From Ornithodoros turicata (lineage: Eukaryota > Arthropoda > Arachnida > Ixodida > Argasidae): a stretch of DNA of 64,000 bases. Where the stretch lies: positions 90,334,668-90,398,667 of the forward strand of contig NC_088203.1 in assembly GCF_037126465.1 (NCBI RefSeq), given 5' to 3'. This document shows positions 42,337 to 53,759 of the stretch, one piece after another; position 1 is the first letter of the stretch; each line of letters begins with the position of its first letter. Below the pieces are notes generated by a model. The model was given only the letters and a program-made list of their open reading frames with translations, made no database searches and was not told the DNA's origin. The position numbers and the translations under genes are program-made.

Positions 42337-42459
42337 CACGATAAACATCACGAAAATCAAAAAAGTAAACGACGAGAATTAGCCGAGGCAGGCCACAATT
42401 ATGGACGACACAAACATATAAGTCTCGAACGCTCAGGATTAACGAATTAAAGCAACCGC

Positions 42460-42500
42460 GGAAATCAGAAGACCCAGGTTCGAATCCCGGCGTCAGCACC
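42460..42500 (+). repeat. tRNA-like T-arm sequence
   Basis: CCAGGTTCGAATCCCGGCGT at about 42475-42494 has the T-arm stem and GTTCGAATC loop. No D-arm or anticodon arm of normal spacing is visible upstream, so it is probably a SINE remnant and not a tRNA gene. Confidence 0.35.
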
Positions 42501-42700
42501 TTTTCCCTGAGTTGGTTTATTTCAACAAAGTAAATTTTGCGTCGAGAACATCGCGGGCCTCTGCAACGAAGAGAGCGCCTCCTCCTCATTTTTTACTAAT
42601 CAGGCATCTTACATAAGGCAGTTAAGGCATCCACTTCATTTACCCGCTGACAACCGGCGGATATGACTTGTGACTATGCTCACGTGTACCCTCATGTGAC

Positions 42701-42863
42701 CAGGGGCGGATTTAAGGGTCTGTCATGGGGGGGCGGTCTTAATGAGATTTTGTGCTTTGCGGCACAGCATCATCCAGGAGATAGGGTTTTTACATAGGGA
42801 ACACAGTCGTATGGGGGGGGCGGTCGCCCCCCCCCCCCCCTGCCCTCCTTAAATCCGCCCCTG
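42701..42863. mobile_element. hAT MITE, 163 bp, perfect 8-bp TSD
   Basis: The ends CAGGGGCGGATTTAAGG and the exact reverse complement CCTTAAATCCGCCCCTG are terminal inverted repeats. CATGTGAC at 42693-42700 and 42864-42871 is an exact 8-bp target duplication. The interior has G and C runs (42727-42733, 42813-42840). CAGGGGCGGAT ends are common in hAT MITEs. Confidence 0.93.
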
Positions 42864-42871
42864 CATGTGAC

Positions 42872-43598
42872 CTCTGGTTTAGCAGCAAGTTGGGGTACAC
42901 GAAAGTAGATGCGGCTATATAGCTTTGTTTAATAGAATGAGCATTTGCGGAACATTTCAAAAACAATTGAGAGAGAGATTTCTGGGCCTGCCTGATGCAC
43001 CCAAAAAGGAAATAGGAGATGCGTGGCGTCCATTTCACTGAGTCCTGGGTCCCGCTCGGAACGTGTTTATGAATGTAACTGTCTCCCCTAGTTCACTTCT
43101 TTCTTTCAACTCACTCTTCAAAACGACTTGTTCCGTGAATAAAACAATGTTTATAGTGCAGCCCTGTGTTATTCAATTGTGTATGTATCTGTGTCGTCAG
43201 CTCTAGAAGTATTAAACACGTATCTGTGCTACATGCGTGTATGTATGATAATCATTCGGACATGCAGTCGGCGTTTTTCTACGGAAATTAATAGCAAAAT
43301 TTTTGTTGACGTATGTTTATCGACGTTTTTCGATTCAACAAAGCACGGAACCCTAGTGTAGACGAGATTCTTGACACAGCATAATTATGTGGTGATGTCC
43401 CGGTTGCTGCTCCTGAGATGCCTTAGACCTGACTCGTGGACACGTGGGAAGCCTAGACACAGACACAGGAATTGCACAATTCGATATTTAAGCGAGTATT
43501 TGAAGTGTAGTTAAACTCTAACGTCATTGGAGAAGTTACAAATGTAGTTGTAACTATACTGCTGTGAAAATATCATTGAACGTTAGTTGAGCTACGAT
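42872..43598. other. Stretch with no recognised gene
   Basis: No gene recognised. GAACGTGTTTATGAATGTAAC and an AATAAAACAATG block near 43138 are ordinary AT-rich sequence. Short ORFs lack motifs. Confidence 0.4.
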
Positions 43599-44823
43599 CA
43601 GACTTGTACATAACGCGTTACAAGTAATTGCGTTACTCGTAATCAATTACTTTTGGGAGTAATTTTGCGAGTAATTGATTAGTTCCGCGAGCAAGTCATT
43701 TTTCAAATAATCTGTTACTTTTCGATTAACTATAATGACGAAATCAACCCACAGGATCCATCACGGCTTTTCCTATCTGCTTCGTTTTACACACTACGAC
43801 ATGTTGAGGTCTTTGTAACAGGAGGCCAAGCTTCGCATGAGTGTTTAAAATACAATGTGCTGTTTAAATTCGTAATGTGCTTACATAGACAAAAGCTCCT
43901 ATCTTTCTCAAAAGCGACGAACTCCAATCTTAGAAAGTGGGTCAATGTGTCAAGGTATGTGCAATTTCGCGAGCTTTAATTAGCCATTGATTTATAATAG
44001 CAGAGCAAGCGTTTGGGCTGGTTGGTTCATATTGGATTAAAAAACAATTAAAAAACCCCAGTGCTGGGTAGGACGAGGACAGAGGATAAAAAAGGACAAG
44101 GACCGGCACTGAACTGCAACCAAATGAAGTTTATTTTTCTTTTTTCGAGCAAACCCGTGACACCCCTCTCACCCCGCAAAAACCGACCAATGAGAGCGCT
44201 ATACACCAGAAACGACTTCTTCCAAATCTGCTTGCCTATCTGTTGTTTCGTGCGTTGATAAAATCTTCGATTTTCTTTGTAAAATCAATGGATGCCATAC
44301 TAACACCTACTAATTATCTTCTTCCTCTCGAATGAACCTTCTTTTTCAGGAGGCTAGGTTCATTCGAGAGGAAGAAGATAATTAGTAGGTGTTAGTATGG
44401 CATCCATTGATTTTACAAAGAAAATCGAAGATTTTATCAACGCACGAAACAACAGATAGGCAAGCAGATTTGGAAGAGCTCGTGTCTGGTGTATAGCGCT
44501 CTCATTGGTCGGTTTTTGCGGGGTGAGAGGGGTGTCACGGGTTTGCTCGAAAAAAGAAAAATAAACTTCATTTTGTTGCAGTTCAGTGCCGGTCCTTGCC
44601 CTTTTTTATCCTCTGTTGTCGTCCTACCCAGCACTGAGGGTTTTTAATTGTTTTTTAATCCTGATTTATTATTATCGAAAGTGACGGTGAAAGTAACTCG
44701 TTAGCTTTTTTACCGTTACTTTATTACAATTTTAGCAAAGTAATTTGTAATGATAAACACTTACTTTTGTCACAAGAGTAACGGTATTCGATTACCTTTT
44801 ATCGAGTAACGTGTACAAGTCTG
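43599..44823. mobile_element. hAT-like element carrying a foldback insertion
   Basis: The left end CAGACTTGTACATAACGCGTTAC and the reverse complement of the right end (CAGACTTGTACACGTTACTCG) are hAT-type terminal repeats. Flanks GCTACGAT (43591-43598) and GTTACGAC (44824-44831) agree at 6 of 8 bases, an eroded 8-bp duplication. Subterminal GTAATTG/TTACTTTT units occur on both sides. The middle is occupied by the large palindrome at 44034-44661. No transposase ORF. Confidence 0.8.
44034..44661. mobile_element. Foldback element: two 306-bp near-perfect arms
   Basis: Bases 44034-44339 are the reverse complement of 44356-44661 with only a few mismatches, around a 16-base spacer. The arms start GGATTAAAAAACAATTAAAA and include CAGTGCTGGGTAGGACGA. 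The two 65-residue ORFs (44061-44258 plus, 44437-44634 minus) are mirror images created by the symmetry, not genes. High arm identity implies recent origin, or conversion between arms. Confidence 0.9.
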
Positions 44824-44831
44824 GTTACGAC

Positions 44832-45980
44832 CTCCGGAGGTTATTAGTTACATTTTGACTGCCAAAGATGTACTTGTTGCACATGCCCTCTTTTTTACGT
44901 ATAGGAGTGTAATATAGTATAGTATAGGAGCTTTAGACTGAATGCAGCAAGCTCCCGCAGGTACGTTTTGCTTTTTGCCTTGAACGACCATCAGCCGAAG
45001 AAAACTTCCTTCCTTCCTTTTTTTCTTTCAGTCTATTAAACATACCCCCCCCCCCCCCAAGGAAACGGGCAGACAGCGCACTACCAGATGCGCGTCTGAA
45101 TAATTTCTATCGCGTCCATGCGTAAAACGGCCAGCAGAGACACGTCGCACATGTTTCACCAGAACAATTTCCCTCTTCCATTACAAAACCTAGGTAATTC
45201 AGCTGAGTCACTCCCTTGCAACGAACTGCAAAAAGAAAAAAAAAGAAAAGGAAAACGAAGATGTCTTCTGAAGGGTTTCTTGGACACGGGGAATCAGGAG
45301 AGGTTTTAAACATTTACGACGACCTCTCAGACTTTTTTAAAGTTTTCCTGTACTTTCACACCACACACAGCATCGATATTTGGTTTCTGCAATCATGTCC
45401 ATCAATACAGAGTGACAATATTTCTATCGACAGCAATTCGCACGGAGCAAACACTCCAAGCCGTACAAGGAAACGTGAACCCTCTCGTAACCCAATTACC
45501 TCCACGACGTCTTCCATTTCCTCTTGGCAATGAAAAAAAGACTGGGGAAACACAAGAAGGGAACCGTGGAATCCTTTGTGTGGCCCAGGAAAACGTCTCC
45601 TGTCGCAATGCCGTGTATGCCAAAGGTAGTCTGGCCATTAGGAGAAACCTAAAAAAGGGACTCGACCAGTCAATCAAACTTAGGCGCATTTCATTGGTTA
45701 CCGTTTTCCATGGGAGCTGCCATGACACAAAATTTTCTCCAGGATGGAGGATGGTGCTTGGAACGGCGAAGCGGAAATTTCGTGCCAAGAAAATTTCACA
45801 GACTACTTTAATTTCATACCGTGAGTATATAACCTCTTGTACGCATCTGCAAAATCAGCTTCAACTTTCGCTCCGCCATCATTATTTAGGCGAAAATGGG
45901 ATGTTTCGTCGCTAACGTTAGGCCTAGTTAAGACCGTGCTACTAAGAAAATAGCAAGACGGACGATCCTGATACGCGGGA
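44832..45980. other. Stretch with poly-C tract and repeat fragments
   Basis: A C run is at about 45045-45058. GCCGTGTATGCCAAAGGTAG at about 45611 recurs in inverted form at about 58440-58465. Overlapping ORFs of 128-167 codons at 45402-45915 lie on both strands and show no domain, so I do not call a gene. Repeat-derived sequence is likely. Confidence 0.45.
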
Positions 45981-45983
45981 TTT

Positions 45984-48900
45984 TGCATTACATGCCCAAG
46001 AATTAGGGACAAAACGTAAAGCAGGCTTCACCTAAAATGGCTCCCATAGAGCCTGTGTATTCTGGAACGAAAAGCGCGTGCTACATATTCTGCTGGCAGC
46101 GCTTTGCATTCGTTCTCTATTGGCATCTTGCCTCTGCCAGGACAAAACTTTTGAGCAATTTTTTTGGGCATGAATAGTGACATCTGGAAGGTTCCATTCG
46201 GGTTCGAAATTTTGAACCTGTAAAGGAGCCTTCAATCGTCGCACGAACGCATAGCGGCGAAGCCTACGTTCAAGGCCACGCGCAACCACAGGTTTGGGAA
46301 ATCGCACGCCGCAGAAGAGACTACAGCAGATAAAGAAGACAAACAAGAAATAAAAATACGAGGAGCAAAGATTTGTGTGTTATTTCACGTGGTAAGGGTA
46401 TAGGACATAAAAAACTAAAAACTTGACAGCTGTTAGGAGAACTAACATCGTTGAGGTTGTTGTAAAGAGCAAACGTGTGTACATTATGGCTGTTACGAAG
46501 TCTGTTGGTGTCTGCTAAACTGTGAGCAATCAAACAAAACATAAAATAAAGGTGTGGCCGGAGTGAACGGCACAACAAAAACAACAATAAATGATGACGA
46601 TGAGATGGGGTTTTTCACCGCGGAGGTGCGCACCCTACCCCACTGCACGTGGAACATTATGTGAAGATGATGAAGGAAGGATGAAAACACAAGAAAGAAC
46701 TAAAATGAAAGACAGAAAATAGACCAACGACAGCTTAAGACGAAACATGTGCTACTTTGCATAGGAAAATGTGATATCTGAGGTTCTACGGTGAGGTGCT
46801 AGGGTTGTCAAACCAAGTTTATCGAGGATAGGTTCATAATTATAGACACCAATGTGTCGGTCATAGAGAATGTACAACCCCAAGGGATTCGATGCTGTCA
46901 TTCGGTCAATCTCTTATCTTTGAAAATTAGTAAAGCTAATTAAGTATACCATTTTAGTTAGCCATCGAACACTGATGCGACCGGCTAGGAAAGATATCCG
47001 AGAGGCCAGGTATGTTTGGCGCAAAAATGGCACGTTCGGGGCTCTCATAAATTTTTAATAACAACTGGGGCACCTAACAAAGGACAACCTGTATGTCCTC
47101 ATGTGTTTCCATACTCACTCCCGGAAGAATTCGAGGCCCGTTCGAGAAGACCGAATGTACAATGGTATTTATGAAATAGCGCACACACAAAAAAAAAACA
47201 ACTAAAAAATTGGACATGGTCGCAAAATTTGAGACATACACAAATAAAATATTTGACTAAAATTGGCGGGCTAAAGTGTGCCTAACGAACGAACATTCAG
47301 TTTACTTGTAGAAACAAGGTATTCTGAGGCACGATAGATCTGTAAGTTGAGTGAATGTTGGCGTGGATATGTCGCGGTGACGTAGATGGTGTCGTCTAGA
47401 CGAAAAAAATGATGAAGGCTTGAAGGCTCGGCAGTGCAGAGAACCTACGGATACGCATGTAAGATGAGGGAAGTAGGACGCATGACGCTGAACGCACGCG
47501 CATGACGCTGAGCTATGAAACCGATCCATATATTCCGCAACTCCGAGTAGCTGGACACACCGTTTGTATAGACTGCGGTTTTGTTTCTTCTTTCTCGCTC
47601 GCTCCTTTTTCCTTCACTTTTCTTTTTTTTTGGGGGGGGGGGGCGGGGGGGCTTATCAATACCTTAAGACAATTTATGATACAGCTATATAGGATGTCAC
47701 GCTTGCTCGCGAACGCAGGAGCCTCTCTAGGGAGGAAAGCGCAATTGTAAAAGGCGGTCACGTGTTCCGTTTGTATTATAACACATTACTCTGCTCTCTT
47801 TTGACCACAATAATGCTCGTTGCCCTGTCAATGTCATCTGCATTTTTTTAGATACTGTAGATATGTTGTTCCCCTCGAAACTACAAAAAAAGTTAAGAAA
47901 TCACGACTTTCTGTTGTTTTTGTTTGATTTGCGATTATCTGGCGACTTTTTGTTGTCGTCATCTCTCAAAATCTATCAAAATAAGCACAATTTCAGAGAA
48001 CGAAAAGAAAAAAAGAACATATCGTGCTGCGTTCCTGTCTTTTATTTTCCATACTTAATACAGCTAACGCGGCTTTGTTTTCGTCAGTGGAGAGGGTGCT
48101 AGCAGGCGTGCTGTCTTATCAGCGTATTTCTTCTGAAGATTTACTATCTTGATCCAGCCGTCGTACATGCTCGCGCTTTCAGCAGACTGCTTGGGACTGT
48201 GTTGTTCGCTATCGCGTCTTTTTTCATTTGTTCACCTTTGTATCTGTAGGTGTAAAGAAAAGTTTATTGGTTAGTTGATAAGCAACAGCGTGCACCACGT
48301 ACAAGTCAGTTGTGAAGCATCGATTGCTAGTACGTATGAGTTGAATAAATATGAATGAAGCACGATGAACATTTGATTTACACATAAGAGTTAGTGACGT
48401 CTTCATGTTGGAAAAAACTTCGCATGGCTGCATATGCGATCACAATGTCCTCCTTTTAACGTTGAAGCCAAAATAATCGGGGGCACTTCAAACCACGTTA
48501 CTCAAGCTGTGACGCAACATTTGCCTGAGCTAGCCGTCGTCTGGATCTTTGGACGTTGTTCCCGATTTCCGTTCTTAGCTCACCTCGCGTCATAGAGTCC
48601 ACATCTAATATGCGTGACACGCGCTGGTTGAGTTCGACACTTATACGTGGCCTCTTTCCTCTTGGATGCCACCCTCTTTCCAGTACGTGACGTCACGTTT
48701 CTGATATCTCCTAGCCTGTAGCGCAGACGAATTTTCTTCTATCTGTAACATATTTTAGCCCATCCCGTGCTGCCTCCCATTTGTTTGTTCGCCGATGATG
48801 TAGGTTCTCGAAGACACAATTTTTTTTCTAGTCCTTGGCTAGAAGGCCATTCTAGTCAGCGCTGCTGCATGTGGCTCATCGCGGCGTGATGCAAAAAAAA

Positions 48901-49250
48901 AAAACATGTATATACGGGGTCACGCTCTCCTGTCCGTACCCCTTGCATTTGTTTCCCAGATCTAGAAACATAGTTAGGACGTTTAACGTCTCCTGACGCA
49001 GATCTTTCTCTGCAGTTTCTTGCTCAAATTCTTTTACCACACCTCTGAAAAGATCCCATAACTGTTCTAGTTCGTCTCTGGTGTCCGAGGAGAGGACCGG
49101 GGTCGCAAGGCGTGGTAGATTGTCAAGAAGTAAATCGTCATTCTTTCCTGTTAATGATGTGAATTTAGAAACTTCCGTTTTGCTGTCTGTGAGCAGTCTG
49201 ACGTTCGCACCAGATCCCTTTATAATGTCTACCAGCTTTCTCACGGACGT
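45984..49250. repeat. Left arm of a giant inverted repeat (~3.3 kb)
   Basis: This segment is the reverse complement of 52240-56734 once two later insertions in the right arm are removed. Matching landmarks in order: CCCAAGAATTAGGGAC at the outer edge, GGCTCCCATAGAGCCTG, the mirrored ORFs near 46040-46590, CCACGTGGAACATTATG, ATATCCGAGAGGCCAGGTATG, AAGTCGTGATT, and the ORF region 48876-49268. Arms look roughly nine in ten identical by eye, with small indels. The inner edge is near 49250 (CTCACGGACGT). Confidence 0.88.
46565..46645 (-). repeat. Dispersed (GTT)n-tailed repeat inside left arm
   Basis: AACAATAAATGATGACGATG, GGGGTTTTTCACC and ACCCCACTGCACG are the minus-strand form of the family. 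The matching copy in the right arm is at about 56060-56130, so it was present before the arms were duplicated. Confidence 0.6.
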
Positions 49251-49268
49251 GTAATATATTCCTTGCAT
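48876..49268 (-). CDS. Unrecognised ORF in left arm of giant inverted repeat
   Basis: The 130-codon ORF reads SVRKLVDIIKGSGANVRLLT, DSKTEVSKFTSLTG, LSSDTRDELEQLWDLFRGVV, then KCKGYGQESVTPYIHVF. The right arm holds a related version (52077-52430) with the same order, broken by a stop. Conservation of the same frame in both arms suggests real coding origin. The helix-rich EQLWDLFRxVVKEF segment followed by VTPYIHxF recalls multicopy uncharacterised proteins in invertebrates that I associate with transposons; I cannot name a family. The first codons (MQGIYYT) lie outside the shared region, so the true start may be an upstream exon. It may be a fragment. Confidence 0.5.
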   Translation of the reverse strand: MQGIYYTSVRKLVDIIKGSGANVRLLTDSKTEVSKFTSLTGKNDDLLLDNLPRLATPVLSSDTRDELEQLWDLFRGVVKEFEQETAEKDLRQETLNVLTMFLDLGNKCKGYGQESVTPYIHVFFFCITPR

Positions 49269-49315
49269 ATTCCCATACAGATTATCGAATACCGTTTTAG
49301 CAATTATTCGTTCTA

Positions 49316-50910
49316 CACTCTAAATCTGGTCACCCATAGTAAGGGTTAAAAAATGATCATTTTTTAACCCTTACATCAGGGGTTATGGTCTAATCCTTTT
49401 GTACGGGTTATGTAGGCGTGGCCTGCACATAAGGGTGACACTCAAGGCCGTAGTTTTTTAGCCTTATGGGTTACGAAACGTAACCCTTCCCGTAGGCGCT
49501 GAACCCCGCTTTATGGGTTACCAATCCTCTGCAGCGCTCTTCCCTTCACAGCAGTGTAGCTTGTGGTGAAGCCCGCTCGCTGAGTGCATCGCCGTGTGGC
49601 CCCAGCTCATGTACTTCTAGAGAAGTGGCAGTGTACAGGCATGAAAATAAAATTGTGTTTGTGATAAAATAAACGCATGCACACTTGTACATGAAATCCG
49701 AGTATGGAACACATCGATTTATTATGGCTAAATGACAAATTACAAAATTATTTCACAAGTACTCAGAGTCGGGAAACATTAGTTTGCTTCGTTAAGCCAG
49801 CTGTCTGTTGATGCGGATGTGAGTACTGACAACATGACGGATCTGAATTACTGACAACAAATCTGCTCCTGGGAACCATATACGAAATGCTGACAAGTAC
49901 ATGCAAGATATTGTATGAGACTTCACTCTGCGGCTTGCGTTATCCTGGTGGTGTACCGTAGCTTGTACTCCAATCATTCTAGAATAGTCGAACAGTTGTA
50001 CACAGAGGCTTACTGCGCCGTGAAATTCGATCCCGGTGTACCCAGGTCATCACCGTTTCTGCATCTTGAAAAGACACATGCATGAACAAGCCTTAGCTGA
50101 CGTCAGACAGCTACACTCGCTCTCAAAAGCCGGTCACACATTAAAAGAAAGAGAGGGACAAATGTAAAAAGAGAAGAGATACACACTGTTGCAAACTCAC
50201 TGTTTCGTTGCGAATGGTGGCCACAGCCATCTCCTCAACGCGAGGCACGTCTACAAAAAGCACCGCCACTTGTTTGTTTTGCGACGGCACAATTCATGGC
50301 TTTAATAATTGCGGAAGACACTCACCAATTGATTCAAGACGCCCCTGTGTTGAAGGTGAATGGCCGCAGAACACACACCACCCAGTGCGGTCGCCGGCAT
50401 GATCCTCAATCTTCCTCATGAACTCAGCACAATCACACTCATTTTGCTTGCATCGACCGCAAAAGTTGCCGCGAATGTCTTCGGAAGTGAACATCACTAC
50501 AGCAACAACAAGACGGAAGAGTTCAAAGCCAACGAGTCGCACAGACAACTTCATCCAAGCCTGGACTCGAAGCTCCGAGCGTCCGCGTCCGTTCAGTTTG
50601 AATGTTTCAGCGCAGGCGCAGAAGACGCGAAACTTGTAGCAAATTCGTTCTTGTCCTCGTAATAAGGGTTACGGTTGAGAGTATGGGTGACTGGAATTAC
50701 GTAAGGGTGATATTTCAAGGGTGACATCGATGACACGTCACTGTCACCCTTGTAGCACGGTGCCGAAGCGTTACAGCGGGCTCATGTAACCATTGGAATG
50801 GGTTCTAGACGAAGTAACCCATGGATTTAAGGGGGAAATGCCAATGTAACCCCTGGAACACAGGTTACAGGCCGTTAAGGGGGACGATAAGGGGGACCGG
50901 ATTTAGAGTG
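49316..50910. mobile_element. Element with CACTCTAAATC ends, TA duplication (copy 1)
   Basis: The left end CACTCTAAATCTGGTCACCC pairs with the right end (reverse complement CACTCTAAATCCGGTCCCCC). TA at 49314-49315 and 50911-50912 flanks it. Both subterminal regions are rich in GTAAGGG/AACCC units, and a perfect 36-bp palindrome built from them lies at 49339-49374. The 1595-bp body has only short ORFs; a minus-strand one (50294-50554) contains FCGRCKQNECDCAEF and WCVFCGH, a possible Cys-rich zinc motif. A second element with the same ends is at 57077-58371. Superfamily not recognised. Confidence 0.75.
49339..49374. repeat. Perfect 36-bp palindrome in subterminal region
   Basis: Bases 49339-49356 are the exact reverse complement of 49357-49374, centred on TGATCA. 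It consists of GTAAGGGTTAAAAAA and its complement, the same unit seen along the element ends. It may be a transposase-binding array or simple hairpin. Confidence 0.85.
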
Positions 50911-50912
50911 TA

Positions 50913-52076
50913 TGGCGTACAGGCAGTCTGAAGACATATAGGAAGGCCCATCTGTTCGTACTCCCGTCGCAGACTCCCAGAATTCTCAGCCGCAGAAAAT
51001 ACGGGTACAAAAGCTCTTGCATACAAGAACAATAGCAAGAACGCGCGGAGAGCGAATAAGCTCTGGCAACGTCCTAGCGTACTTCCTACTCAAGACAAGA
51101 CCGCAGTGGTATAAGGTCCAGTAGATATCTTGGTGAACAAGGAATGATTTCATTGGATGAACTATGGAAGGGAAAAAAAGCCACTAAAATCAAACAACAC
51201 AATAAGTCAGTCGTTACTTTTGTGCACGGGTTTCGTTGATAGCTGCTGTAATCGCCCTCGCCTTTCTGTCTGTCATGTGGTTAATGCAGAAGCCATGATG
51301 AAGCGGGCAACTCAACGAGATACAGGTAAAATAATAATTCCACGCTTGATGCCCCGGTACGAGTACATCATGAGCCGTGCAGTAGTGACCGGTCTGCAAC
51401 CGCTGTCAGAAAAAAAAAAAAAAAAAACAGAGAGAGAGAGGAGCGAAACCTCAGTAGTCGGGTGGCATCGACAAGCCCCGCAAAAGAAGCTGATTATCGC
51501 TCTTATCGCTCTCAAAGCATGTACGCGGAAGGTGGACGGTTGTTTTACTGTGAGACCTACAGACTCATTTCCCCTGGCGGCATTGAGGCAATGCAAACGA
51601 GAGGTTAGCATTTGGTAGCATAATGTTAACATAGCAGCATACAACCACATGAAAAAAAATGTGCAGATACGTGGAGGTAAATAAACAAGTACATGAAACA
51701 TTTTGGTCAACTGGAGCAAACAATGACAACACGTACAAAGTGGAAATTGAAAAATGCCGATGCAGCGCAATGGTCATGCCAGCCACACGCGTGAGGCTTC
51801 CTCCTTCATCTCCCCCTCTTCATCCCTTCCCCGAGCAAAGTGCCGCCAGTGTAGGCATGCAGATCGCTCCAATTTCCACATCACCCCTCCGCCCGCAATG
51901 GTCCCATAAGCATTTCTTAAATTGTTTGGCATCGGTGATGGAATGCATATGAGCTCTTGGATTAACGATGCTCTTAGGTAGTGTAATGATAATCAATTTT
52001 GTGAAACAAACACTCACAAGTTATTATTCGGCGAGTGGAAAGCAGACGTAGATGTACGGCAACATGAAAAATCTCG
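50913..52076. other. Spacer between arms of the giant inverted repeat
   Basis: No gene recognised. An A run and GAGAGAGAG tract are at 51411-51441. ORFs on both strands at 51157-51770 overlap and lack motifs. With copy 1 of the CACTCTAAA element removed, the original spacer is about 1.4 kb. Confidence 0.45.
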
Positions 52077-52518
52077 GTGCGGCACCCCCCATTGTTCTCT
52101 ACAGAACCCCGCTTCATTGTCCCTGATGTTTTGCACATGAAGATACGAATAGTCGAGCAGCATCTTGAAAACCTGCTCTTGGAAATGCAGGACGTAGACA
52201 CTGCTAATAGAGTGCGCGATCCGAAAGGAAAAGACACGTCCGTGAGAAAACTGGTGGACATTATAAAGGAAACTGGCGCGAACGTCAGACTGCTCACTGA
52301 CAGCAAAACGGAAGTTGCTAAATTCACATCATTAACAGGAAGGGATGTCGATTTATTTCTTGTTAATCTACCACGCCTTGTGACTGCAGTCCTTTCCTCA
52401 GACACCAGAGATGAACTAGTACACTAATGGGATCTTTTCAGACGTGTGGTAAAATAATTTTTGAGCAAGATACTGCAGGAAGAGATCTGCGTCAGGAGAC
52501 GTTAAACGTCCTAACTAT
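52077..52518 (+). pseudogene. Right-arm copy of the unrecognised ORF
   Basis: The frame reads IRIVEQHLENLLLEMQDVDT, ANRVRDPKGKDTSVRKLVDI, GANVRLLTDSKTEVAKFTSL, then DTRDELVH and a stop at 52425-52427. From DTSVRKL onward it matches 48876-49268; upstream (about 50 residues) is extra sequence not in the left arm, showing how the original protein continued N-terminally. After the stop, WDLFRRVVK and DLRQETLNV persist in shifted frames. A solo LTR follows at 52519. It is the more decayed copy. Confidence 0.6.
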
Positions 52519-52821
52519 TGCCACGAATCATCTTCGAGAAATATCCAGGGCAGGCACGAAACTGTACATCCCATCCCGGCGCGTGCTGAAGAAGAGGCAA
52601 GAAGCTTCCAGACACATCGCCTGCTCTCTGGCAAACGCATGAGCTGTTTCTAGACTTTTCGGCGCGACGCTTAAATGCTTGTGCGCTCCAGGCTGCAGCA
52701 TTCTTGCTTTGGACTCAGTTGTGTTCAGAGAGCTATCACTCTTGTGTTTTTCCTACCAAGTAGTTTAATAAACCGTTTGCTGTTTATTCGACGACTCGCC
52801 GGCCCATTTCGCTTCGTGACA
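52519..52821 (+). mobile_element. Solo LTR, CTAT target duplication
   Basis: The 303-bp segment begins TGCCACGAATC and ends TTCGTGACA, TG...CA. CTAT at 52515-52518 and 52822-52825 flanks it. The left arm of the giant inverted repeat has the uninterrupted site at about 48966-48980 (AACATAGTTAGG). AATAAA is at about 52767. The 3' end resembles the solo LTR at 35835-36220. Gypsy-type is likely. Confidence 0.88.
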
Positions 52822-52884
52822 CTATGTTTCTAGATCTGGGAAACACATGCAAGGGGTACGGATAGTAGAGCGTGACCCCGTATA

Positions 52885-53759
52885 GGGTGTTCCAGAAAAC
52901 GTGTCATTGAATTATAATAAAAAAACTACACCACCTAGAGTCATGCGGTCAACGGCATTTGTTCTTACTGGGTTTTTGCCACTTTCTCATGTGAATGTCG
53001 TGTGATGTAAGTTTAATTATGTACATTTTTGCGAGCTTAAGTCGGAAATTTGCCTAGTAAAGGTCACTTTTTTACCCCACCAATGTGAAGAGCGTGTCTA
53101 ATTTACTCAAATTAATGATAATTGACAGGGATATTCAGGAGCTATCCTATCGGAAAAAATAGCCGAACATCATGCTCTACGGAGGTCGCACAGAATAGCG
53201 CACGATGAATTTTTCAGCGCAATCTTTGTCAGTCCGACGAAAGGAGGTTGGAAACCCAGCCCACCCCGGTGTCGCAGAAAGAGATAACGCCGGCATGGCT
53301 TATCACGTCAGACTTTCGCTGGGATACTGCTTTCCCTCTCCCAATTTTAGGAACTGTTACTTTTTCTACTATCACTCTGTGGGCTGGCTTCGGAACCTCC
53401 TTTCGTCGGACTGCGAGCCATTGCGCTCAAAAAGACATCGCGCGTTATGGTCCGGTGCTCCGAAAAGCATGATATTCGGCTATTTTTTCCGATGGGATAG
53501 CTCGTGAATACCACTGACAATTATTATGAATTTGAGTGAATTCGGCACGCTCTTCATATTGGTGGGGTAAAAAAGTGACCTTCCCTTGGCAAATTTCTGA
53601 GTTCAGTTCGCAGATGTTTGCATAATTAAACTTGGCGTACATGACATTAACTTTACAAGGTGGCAAAAACCTAATAAGAACAAATGTCGTTGACCGCATG
53701 ATTCTAGGTGGCGTAGTTTTTTTATTATAATTCAATGACACGTTTTCTGGGACACCCTG
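52885..53759. mobile_element. MITE with ~300-bp inverted repeats, TA duplication
   Basis: Left arm (52885 to about 53185, GGGTGTTCCAGAAAACGTGT) and right arm (about 53455-53759, ending ACACGTTTTCTGGGACACCC TG) are long inverted repeats. TA flanks both sides, and the left arm of the giant repeat preserves the empty site (CCGTATATACATG) near 48906-48920. The left terminus appears two bases shorter than the right. The central 270 bp has no transposase motif. TA duplication suits a Tc1/mariner-type MITE. Confidence 0.88.

Noticed and set aside
42460..42500. tRNA gene
   Set aside because: Only a T-arm is present; no D-arm, anticodon arm or acceptor stem of proper spacing.
44061..44634. Two identical-looking 65-residue ORFs on opposite strands
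   Set aside because: They are mirror images produced by the 306-bp inverted repeat and show no domain; not genes.
45402..45915. Overlapping ORFs of 128 and 167 codons on both strands
   Set aside because: No family motif, compositional bias typical of chance ORFs, and part of the sequence recurs elsewhere as a repeat fragment.
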